Positions 6,203 to 12,328 of a DNA stretch of 14,080 nt are shown piece by piece. The stretch is taken from contig CAZQCI010000053.1 of the NCBI GenBank assembly GCA_964592255.1, positions 1 to 14,080 on the forward strand. The letters are read 5' to 3'. Source of the DNA: CAZQCI01 sp964592255. Lineage in GTDB: Bacteria > UBA10199 > SBBF01. The first letter of the stretch is position 1. Each line of letters opens with the position of its first letter. The position numbers were made by a program, and so were the translations under genes. Below the pieces are notes generated by a model. The model was not told where the DNA came from. It ran no database searches and saw only the letters and a program-made list of their open reading frames with translations.

Positions 6203-7330
6203 TCATCTTTTTTGGAAGATCAAGCCTTCCGTATTATTTTCTAAATTGCCCGTTAAGATTGTAATGCTGAAATCGCCACGTGCGTTGGTGAGAGTAAGGG
6301 GTGTCAGGGTGTTTTTACGATGAATTTCAAAAACTCCCACGAGGTCGTCTGTTAGCCACGTGGGATCGATGAGTTGCTGTTGAATCATCCAATCTTCTTC
6401 ATCCCCTTCCCAGACGATGAGCAAAACATGATCCGCGTTTTTAACGGAATAATCCCAATCCCAAAGGGCTATGTCAGAATACTCCATTTTTTGTAAGCGA
6501 GCTTGGTGGGCCGTGTCACCCCATTCACACATATCGTACAAATGATTAGCGCGGCTGAGAAAAGGGCCCGGAAGTAAAGAATGCGTTTTGATTTCGGGCG
6601 TTAAATCAGTCCGATTAATTTCACGCAATTTTCCTTCCGCTAAATGAAGCAAAGTTTGAGTATCCAATTGAGTAATTTTTTTTTCGTAAGGTAGAATCGC
6701 ATAGTGAAGGTTGGCATAAAAGCCACCATTCCCTTCATGTACTGTCTGCATTTTTCCTGTTAATGGGTTAGGCCCTTCGTAATCCACAATAGAAGAATCT
6801 TCGTAATCGTAAGTGAGCGTGATGGATTTTAGCAAAAGTACATTTTGTCCATCTATGTCGCTATAGGCTTTGTAAGGCGGTAAAAAAGAAATATTTTTTT
6901 GTCCACTTTGCCCATTGTGTTCTTTGGCACGGGCATCCGGTTCCAAAAGCTCAAAAACGGGTATGTGGTTTAAACGGTCATGTTCCCCATGATATATATT
7001 TCCCTGTAAACGCGGACATAGCAACGGGAGTACAGGAATAGTTTCTGGATTTGGGTCTTTAGGTAACACAATACCTTGGGCAAAAGTGAGTGGTCTGAAT
7101 TCATTAGGTGACTGAATCCATTGGCGTACAAGGCCACCTTTGGGCCCGTGGGCTTCTATCGTAATGGGAAAATGAACCGGGTCTTCTAGAACGAGAGAAT
7201 ATTTTTTTCCAGATGACGTGATGGTTGATTGATTGCCGGGAGTTGTGAAAGTCGTTAGAAGAGGGGCCTGAATGGTGATGGGAGGCAAGGTTGCAAGGAG
7301 AAGAAAAATGGAAGCCCGTTTTGACATCAT
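6203..7330 (-). CDS. Secreted hypothetical protein, 375 aa
   Basis: The N-terminus (MMSKRASIFLLLATLPP) has a basic start and a hydrophobic core to about residue 24, typical of a signal peptide, so export is likely. The mature part is rich in polar and aromatic residues with no further membrane helix. Near the C-terminus are acidic clusters (VWEGDEEDW) and a GVFEIHRKN/LTNARGDFSITI pattern that looks like a beta-sandwich; this is only an impression. I do not recognise a family. The first of two adjacent ATGs (7330, 7327) was chosen. Neither has a Shine-Dalgarno, but a consensus TATAAT lies ten bases upstream. It is the promoter-proximal gene of the operon with the dCMP deaminase fusion; no functional link between them is apparent. 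Confidence 0.8.
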   Translation of the reverse strand: MMSKRASIFLLLATLPPITIQAPLLTTFTTPGNQSTITSSGKKYSLVLEDPVHFPITIEAHGPKGGLVRQWIQSPNEFRPLTFAQGIVLPKDPNPETIPVLPLLCPRLQGNIYHGEHDRLNHIPVFELLEPDARAKEHNGQSGQKNISFLPPYKAYSDIDGQNVLLLKSITLTYDYEDSSIVDYEGPNPLTGKMQTVHEGNGGFYANLHYAILPYEKKITQLDTQTLLHLAEGKLREINRTDLTPEIKTHSLLPGPFLSRANHLYDMCEWGDTAHQARLQKMEYSDIALWDWDYSVKNADHVLLIVWEGDEEDWMIQQQLIDPTWLTDDLVGVFEIHRKNTLTPLTLTNARGDFSITILTGNLENNTEGLIFQKR

Positions 7331-7340
7331 GCGTTAAACC

Positions 7341-7346
7341 ATTATA
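7341..7346 (-). promoter_or_regulatory. -10 box of the minus-strand operon, near-leaderless
   Basis: On the minus strand the sequence reads TATAAT, a perfect -10 hexamer, with a poor -35 candidate (TTTCAA) about 19 bases upstream. The expected transcription start falls about four bases before the ATG at 7330, leaving no room for a ribosome binding site. Confidence 0.55.
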
Positions 7347-7412
7347 TCACAATTTCTCTTTTGTATTGAAACGGTCTTGTCAAAAAGTGTTTTTGTAAGG
7401 TAGAAGAAATAC

Positions 7413-7805
7413 ATGTTGTACGAAGGTCAGAAAGATCAGCAAGGTCGGCACAATTCCCGCAACAAGATTTTTGAAGGGTTGACTCCCGTTAAAGAAGGGG
7501 TGTTTCCCAAAAAATGTTCTAAATGTGGCACTGTTTATGAAAATTTTATGGATTTTATTGACCGTACCCAAGAACTTTCCAATACCAGCGGGTTGCAATA
7601 TTTCGGTGAAGGGCAAAATTTAACCGTTCTTTTTAGAAATTGTTTTTGTCAGTCTACACTGGTTATTTCTTGTAAAAATCGTCGCGACGAATCGGAGCGG
7701 GGTGTGGAGCGCCGGGAGACTTTTGACAAAATTCTCAAATTACTGGTGCAGGTTCATCCCGACGAAAAATCCTGCCGTGAAGAACTTCTTAAGCTCATGC
7801 GGTAA
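7413..7805 (+). CDS. Zinc-ribbon-like hypothetical protein, 130 aa
   Basis: Four cysteines in two knuckles, CSKC (35-38) and CFC (77-79), suggest a structural zinc site or small zinc ribbon. The following segment (88-105, rich in Arg and Glu, NRRDESERGVERRE) is probably helical and leads to a C-terminal helix with an HPDE motif (115-118). There is no signal peptide or membrane segment, so a cytoplasmic location is likely. The ATG at 7413 follows a purine-rich AAGGTAGAAG (7397-7406). The gene diverges from the secreted-protein gene across 82 bases and lies eight bases before the next gene, so the two are likely cotranscribed. No family is recognised. A sensory, nucleic-acid or redox role would be guesswork. 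Confidence 0.72.
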   Translation: MLYEGQKDQQGRHNSRNKIFEGLTPVKEGVFPKKCSKCGTVYENFMDFIDRTQELSNTSGLQYFGEGQNLTVLFRNCFCQSTLVISCKNRRDESERGVERRETFDKILKLLVQVHPDEKSCREELLKLMR

Positions 7806-7813
7806 ATTTTCCT

Positions 7814-8764
7814 ATGAAAACTGATTCCGTTTTGGAAGCCAATCGGTTGCGGTGGGACCCTCGCTACATCTCTTTTTATGAAAATTATTCTCTTAGATTG
7901 TCCGATAAGATGGCGCGTTGGGGGTTGTGTTTAAATTCTACTTTTATTTCCAAAAAAAATACTCGAGACGCAAGTGCTCATTTAGAAATGTTATTTATCA
8001 AAAGGGATCCTTATTTTTCGTGTTTGAGGTTAGCGAAAACGTATTCTCTTGTAGAAACCGATCCGTTCCATTCGGAACGTTTTTTTACCCTTGAAGATAA
8101 TTATTTATCCGTTGATGCCGCAAAGGGCATGTTGTCGGATCAATCTAAACAAATCACTTGGGACTTGTTGTTTGAAGACCCATCACACTCTCATTGCTTT
8201 GAGCAGCCTGTTTTAAATTTGTTTTTTAAAAATCATTTTTTGTCCCCGCGCCTTGCTGTTCGGGTTAGTGGCTCGGTCATTGCGGATCATCATCCTTATC
8301 GTTTGGAGCGCGTCAAAGCATACCAAAGCCACCGTTGGGGTGTATCATGGCCGCGTCAAGAAGTTTGGGGATATTGTAATACATTTGCTGAAGATGATTC
8401 AGCCGTTTTTGAAGGCTGGCACTGGGGCCAATCTATTTTTCTTTATTTTTGTGTGGAGGGGCAATCCTACTGTGCTTATCCGTTATGGCCCTGGCGTAAG
8501 GTAAGTCGCTATGATGATACGCATTGGCAAATTGCTGTGCGTTTTGGGAATATAAAATTTGAAGTTACATTCAACCGTGACCCCCGTGAAGTGATGGAAT
8601 TAAATCTCACAGGTTTTCAAGATGAAAAAACAATCTGTAAAACTGGACTGCTAAGTGCGTGTGAATTGAAAGTTTTTGAAAAAAGGCAGAAGGAATGGGT
8701 TTTGACCAAAACACTCACATCTTTATCAGCTACTTTTGAAAATCGTTTTCTTTCTTCTCCTTAA
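7814..8764 (+). CDS. Hypothetical protein, possibly CrtC/tocopherol-cyclase-like lipocalin fold
   Basis: This 316-aa protein has no signal peptide or membrane helix and is unusually rich in Trp, Phe, Tyr and His. The central segment HRWGVSW...WGYCNTF...FEGWHWG (about residues 177-211) recalls the WG and CN-F patterns of tocopherol cyclase-like and CrtC-like proteins. These form double beta-barrels around hydrophobic isoprenoid substrates. The resemblance is by eye and weak, and no pigment or quinone genes are nearby to support it. ATG 7814 is eight bases behind the zinc-ribbon-like gene and lacks a Shine-Dalgarno, so translation may be coupled. The stop is followed within ten bases by a bulged hairpin. 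Confidence 0.72.
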   Translation: MKTDSVLEANRLRWDPRYISFYENYSLRLSDKMARWGLCLNSTFISKKNTRDASAHLEMLFIKRDPYFSCLRLAKTYSLVETDPFHSERFFTLEDNYLSVDAAKGMLSDQSKQITWDLLFEDPSHSHCFEQPVLNLFFKNHFLSPRLAVRVSGSVIADHHPYRLERVKAYQSHRWGVSWPRQEVWGYCNTFAEDDSAVFEGWHWGQSIFLYFCVEGQSYCAYPLWPWRKVSRYDDTHWQIAVRFGNIKFEVTFNRDPREVMELNLTGFQDEKTICKTGLLSACELKVFEKRQKEWVLTKTLTSLSATFENRFLSSP

Positions 8765-8770
8765 ATAATT

Positions 8771-8823
8771 AGACCGTCGCTTGTCACATTGTGGCCTAAA
8801 ACATACCGGAGCGACTCTGGTCT
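8771..8823 (+). other. Bulged stem-loop behind the lipocalin-like gene
   Basis: AGACC (8771-8775) pairs with GGTCT (8819-8823), and GTCGCT (8776-8781) pairs with AGCGAC (8810-8815). That gives eleven pairs with a TCT bulge and a 28-base loop. There is no T-run afterwards, so it is not an ordinary terminator. It may be a 3'-end stabiliser or part of a small RNA. Confidence 0.4.
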
Positions 8824-8881
8824 TTGTCACCTCTTTGACTCAATTCTCATTTTGAAATCAAAAATCCAACACTAGCTCTTA

Positions 8882-8902
8882 AATATTTTTTCAGAAAATA
8901 TT
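8882..8902. repeat. AT-rich inverted repeat
   Basis: AATATTTT (8882-8889) and AAAATATT (8895-8902) form a perfect 8-base inverted repeat around TTCAG. It could be an operator or a weak hairpin. It lies about 105 bases before the small membrane-protein gene at 9008; in so AT-rich a stretch it may be chance. Confidence 0.3.
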
Positions 8903-9007
8903 ACTTATTTCAATTAGTTATCAAGGCATTTTTGTCTGGCATTTGTTTTGCTTTCTAACGCCTTGTGTCATGGGGTCACGAAGCTTTTTTAAGGGGAGAA
9001 ATGTGCT

Positions 9008-9154
9008 ATGCAATCACTTGTCTTTTTTACCATACCTGGAATTTTGCTCGCCTGGATCGGTATTAGTCTCTTAATTTTAAGAAAGGATATCGAAATTCCT
9101 TGGGCCTTATCCGAACATTCCCGCCGTTTGGTCCGACGCACTTTGGAACTTTAG
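9008..9154 (+). CDS. Small single-pass membrane protein, 48 aa
   Basis: A 48-codon frame starts at ATG 9008 with AGGGGAG (8992-8998) nine bases upstream. Residues 4-24 (from LVFFTIPGILL through GISLLIL) form one transmembrane helix. Arg-Lys follows directly (25-26), then an amphipathic basic tail ending RRLVRRTLEL, so the C-terminus should face the cytoplasm. This arrangement, with a proper ribosome binding site, is typical of real small membrane proteins. It lies 92 bases before the radical SAM gene, which has its own promoter candidate. An alternative frame from ATG 9001 stops after 21 codons and is less likely. No family is recognised. Confidence 0.55.
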   Translation: MQSLVFFTIPGILLAWIGISLLILRKDIEIPWALSEHSRRLVRRTLEL

Positions 9155-9210
9155 TCTCTCTTTATCTGAGTGTGCTTCACAGAGGCTTTATTTCTTTCCT
9201 GCGACAAACC

Positions 9211-9239
9211 TTGATCTTGTAGGGTGAAGCCGCTATATC
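9211..9239 (+). promoter_or_regulatory. Sigma-70-like promoter of the radical SAM gene, leaderless
   Basis: TTGATC (9211-9216) and TATATC (9234-9239) are separated by exactly 17 bases, with four of six matches to consensus in each box. The predicted start lies at about 9246-9247, on the first base of the ATG, and no Shine-Dalgarno exists, so the transcript would be leaderless. Confidence 0.5.
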
Positions 9240-9246
9240 GCTTGTC

Positions 9247-12021
9247 ATGAGTTATTCCCGTTTGAATTCCCTTTTAAAGAAAGTGGAGCGTCCCAGCCGT
9301 TATTTAGGAAACGAGGTGAATGTTATCCGCAAAGATTTTGATGCGGCCTCTGTCAGGGTGTGTCTAGTTTTTCCCGACAAATATGAAATTGGGATGAGTC
9401 ATGTGGGGCTTAAAATTCTTTATGATCTGCTCAATCAAATTCCGGATGTGGTGGCGGAACGTTGTTATGCGCCGGACCTCGATTTAGAAACCGTCTTACG
9501 TCAGGAAAAATGTCCGTTATTTTCTTTAGAATCCAAAAGGCCACTTCGTGACTTTGATATCATTGGTTTTTCTCTAACCTATGAGTTGACCTACACCAAC
9601 ATGTTGGCCATTCTTGACTTGGCTGGTATCCCCTTGTGGCAAAAAGATCGCAAGACTCATCATCCTCTTATCATTGCGGGCGGTGGTTGTACGATGAATG
9701 CAGAGCCCGTGGCGGATTTTTTAGATGCCGCGTGTTTGGGGGATGGCGAAGAGTTAATTTTAGATGTGGTGGATTGCGTGAGGCAATGGAAGAAAAAGAA
9801 AGAAAACTCCCGTCATCAATTATTAGATGCTCTTTCAAATTACGAAGGTCTCTACATTCCTTCTTTTTTTGTTCCCGAATACAACGATGATGGAACGTTG
9901 AAAAGAACGCGTCCTCTTAAAGCGGGTTATGAAAAAATAAACAAACGAATTTTGCAAAACATCGACAAAGCGCCTTATCCGACAAAGCTGATCGTTCCTT
10001 CCATCAAGACCATTCATGATCGTATTGGTATAGAAATTCAGCGAGGTTGCAATCGCGCTTGTCGTTTTTGTCAGGCGGGTTATATCGATCGTCCTGTTCG
10101 TCAGCGTTCTCCAGAAACTATTTTAAAAATTGCGGAAGACTCTTATCGTCAAACCGGCATTGATGAAATTTCGCTGCTCTCGCTTTCTGCGGCGGATTAC
10201 GCCTGTTTGGTTCCTCTTCTTCAAGAACTTAACGGGCGTTATGCTACTCGCAAAGTGTCACTTTCCGTGCCGGCGACTCGCACCGAAAAAATGACACCAG
10301 AATTAGTGGAACAAATTAAAAAAGTCCGCAAAACCGGATTTACCGTGGCTCCCGAAGCAGGTACCGAACGAATGCGTCGAGTGATTAACAAAGGAAACAA
10401 AGTGGAAGATTTGTTTCGTGCGGTACACAATGCGTTTTCCGCGGGTTGGCAATTATTGAAACTGTATTATCTCGTAGGTATTCCTTTTGAAACGGATGAG
10501 GATACTCTGGGCATTGTCAAAGAATCCCAATTGGCCTTGGGTATTGCGCGTAAATACACTAACCGGGCTGATATTAACACCAGCTTGTCCTCCTTTGTTC
10601 CTAAGCCGTTCACGCCATTTCAATGGGTACCTCAGATGACCTTGGAGGAAAGTAAACGCAAATACAGTTTAGTACGTCATAATGTGGGGGATAAAAGAAT
10701 TCACATTAAAACCCATCATCCTGACATGAGTTATCTCGAAGGAATTTTCTCGCGAGGTGATAGAAAAGTGGCGCGTCTTATTTACTTGGCATTTCAAGAA
10801 GGTTGCCGTTTTGATGAATGGGAAGAGCATTTCGATTTTGAAAAATGGAAGACCGCCATCAGCAAGTGGGGAGAAGACCCTGCTTTTTATTTACACCGTG
10901 CCCGGGGCCGAAATGAAGTGTTGCCTTGGGATCACTTGTTTGCCCAAATGGATAAGAATTTTCTTTGGGATGAATACGAAAAAGCCCACGATGCGGCTTT
11001 TGAAGGGGAGAAGGATTTGAATCCCCTTTGCGATTCGTCTCTCTCGTACTCAGCTTCCTCTGAAGCAGGGGAGAAGAATCATCATCGCCCTTTTAAAAAA
11101 CGCTTACCGTCTCTTCCTCATCATCATCAAGGGTTTACTGAAGATTGCAGTACCGATCGGTGTTCTAATTGCGGTGTTTGTGATTTTAGGGAAATCAAAA
11201 ACCGTATTTTTGTTGAGAGCGAGCAAGAAATTGCTGCCAAGAAAGGGCATCGGGAATGGTATGGCTGGCAGGCTGCGCGTGAGCCAGCCGTGTCTTCTGA
11301 GGCTTCGCCGGTTGGTTTTTCTTCCGTGACTCCTCACGTGATTTTACCTCCCACTACTTTTAAACTTCGTGCTCGTTACTCCAAAATGGGTGACGCACGG
11401 TTTATGGGACATTTGGAATTGATGGGTGCGTTGAAGCGTTCTATTACGCGTCTTCAATTGCCGGTAAAATATTCTGAAGGTTTTCATCCTCAAATGAAAT
11501 TAGCCATGAGTCATCCTTTGCCATTGGGGCTGGAAAGTGATTGGGAATTTTTTGATTTGGAACTGATTTCGCCTGTGGATGTATCTGTTTTAAAAGACCT
11601 TTTGAACGAAACGCTTCCTTTGGGGTTGAGTGTTGTTTCCATTTCAGCAGTTGACAGAAAGGCACCCTCCCTCTATTCTTCCGTGCGCTCTATTACTTAC
11701 GAAGCTATTTTTGAAGAGGCGCAAAAAAATTGGCCTCCTTCCACCCAAGAAGCGCTCGATCGTTTTAGTCGACAAGAAGAATGGATTTGGCGACGCGAAG
11801 ACAAGGATAAGGTGTTTAATTTAAAGGAATTGGTTTCGGTGGATTCATCGCCTTTTCCAGAGTCTGTAAAGTTTGAAATACAAGTTGGCCCGGAAGGCAC
11901 GCTTAAGCCTTCTGAAGTGTTGATAGGATTGTTGGGGCTCACAGTTGAAAATTTAGATCAAGTCAGGCTCAAAAAAATAGGAGTCTCCTGGAAACCGGAA
12001 GAAAACGGTACTAGGTCATAA
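9247..12021 (+). CDS. Radical SAM protein fused to DUF2344
   Basis: At 924 residues this is the long fused form of the TIGR03960 radical SAM family with a TIGR03936/DUF2344 domain. The N-terminal 180 residues resemble a cobalamin-binding-like Rossmann region (GMSHVGLKILYDLLN, GGGCTMNAEP). The radical SAM core follows, with its [4Fe-4S] cysteines at 268, 272 and 275 (CNRACRFC). A second cysteine cluster (634, 639, 642, 645; CSNCGVC) may hold another metal. A Ser/His-rich linker (about 585-630) precedes it. DUF2344 starts near residue 705 (FKLRARYSKMGDARFMGHLEL) and runs to the end. The substrate is unknown. The gene is often found beside rng in bacteria, as here, which hints at an RNA- or translation-related role. 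A promoter at 9211-9239 places the start at 9247. Confidence 0.93.
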   Translation: MSYSRLNSLLKKVERPSRYLGNEVNVIRKDFDAASVRVCLVFPDKYEIGMSHVGLKILYDLLNQIPDVVAERCYAPDLDLETVLRQEKCPLFSLESKRPLRDFDIIGFSLTYELTYTNMLAILDLAGIPLWQKDRKTHHPLIIAGGGCTMNAEPVADFLDAACLGDGEELILDVVDCVRQWKKKKENSRHQLLDALSNYEGLYIPSFFVPEYNDDGTLKRTRPLKAGYEKINKRILQNIDKAPYPTKLIVPSIKTIHDRIGIEIQRGCNRACRFCQAGYIDRPVRQRSPETILKIAEDSYRQTGIDEISLLSLSAADYACLVPLLQELNGRYATRKVSLSVPATRTEKMTPELVEQIKKVRKTGFTVAPEAGTERMRRVINKGNKVEDLFRAVHNAFSAGWQLLKLYYLVGIPFETDEDTLGIVKESQLALGIARKYTNRADINTSLSSFVPKPFTPFQWVPQMTLEESKRKYSLVRHNVGDKRIHIKTHHPDMSYLEGIFSRGDRKVARLIYLAFQEGCRFDEWEEHFDFEKWKTAISKWGEDPAFYLHRARGRNEVLPWDHLFAQMDKNFLWDEYEKAHDAAFEGEKDLNPLCDSSLSYSASSEAGEKNHHRPFKKRLPSLPHHHQGFTEDCSTDRCSNCGVCDFREIKNRIFVESEQEIAAKKGHREWYGWQAAREPAVSSEASPVGFSSVTPHVILPPTTFKLRARYSKMGDARFMGHLELMGALKRSITRLQLPVKYSEGFHPQMKLAMSHPLPLGLESDWEFFDLELISPVDVSVLKDLLNETLPLGLSVVSISAVDRKAPSLYSSVRSITYEAIFEEAQKNWPPSTQEALDRFSRQEEWIWRREDKDKVFNLKELVSVDSSPFPESVKFEIQVGPEGTLKPSEVLIGLLGLTVENLDQVRLKKIGVSWKPEENGTRS

Positions 12022-12328
12022 ATAATAAGGGCGGAATACCCTAAGGATTAGTTGTAAATTTCAGGTTAAGAAGTCCTGAAATGTTTTATACAGAACGTTT
12101 TCAAGATTGCGGATCCTGGCCCATCGGCCAGTAAAGGGCCCAATGGGATAAATCCTAGTGGGATGAGCCCCCGGGGGGTAGAAGGCATCCATTTTAAATA
12201 GGATTCCGGATTACAGCCTTCGGAATGATGCAATCAACTAAGTCGTTGTGTATATTTAAAGATTTTTAAAAAACCGAAAATCGGTTTGTCTTGTCCTTTC
12301 TTATTCCTCCAGAAAGTTTTTTTTCACC
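12022..12328 (+). promoter_or_regulatory. Structured leader upstream of RNase E/G gene
   Basis: This 307-base gap has no convincing gene but much base pairing. ATTTCAGG (12058-12065) pairs with CCTGAAAT (12075-12082). GATTGC (12105-12110) closes a domain with GCAATC (12230-12235). Inside it lie CTGGCC/GGCCAG (12116-12131, CATC loop), GGGC/GCCC (12136-12139 with 12167-12170), ATCC/GGAT (12052... read as 12152-12155 with 12161-12164), and ATTCCG/CGGAAT (12203-12208 with 12221-12226). AAACCGA/TCGGTTT (12271-12287) stands just before the gene. TGGGAT occurs twice, 15 bases apart, so the ATCC segments have alternative partners. The central part is more G+C-rich than its surroundings. In E. coli a structured rne leader mediates autoregulation by RNase E; a similar role here is inference. 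It could also be an independent small RNA. Confidence 0.5.

Noticed and set aside
12081..12134. 17-codon frame in the RNase leader as a possible leader peptide
   Set aside because: It has no Shine-Dalgarno, and its sequence overlaps the stems of the structured RNA; such a short frame is expected by chance.
12105..12235. Possible 6S RNA, from a short stretch (TTACAGCCT) resembling the 3' part of E. coli 6S
   Set aside because: The stems visible form several separate hairpins rather than one rod with a central bubble, and other 6S landmarks are missing.
12271..12290. AAACCGA/TCGGTTT hairpin as an intrinsic terminator before the RNase gene
   Set aside because: The three-base loop and the broken T-run afterwards make termination unlikely; kept only as part of the leader.
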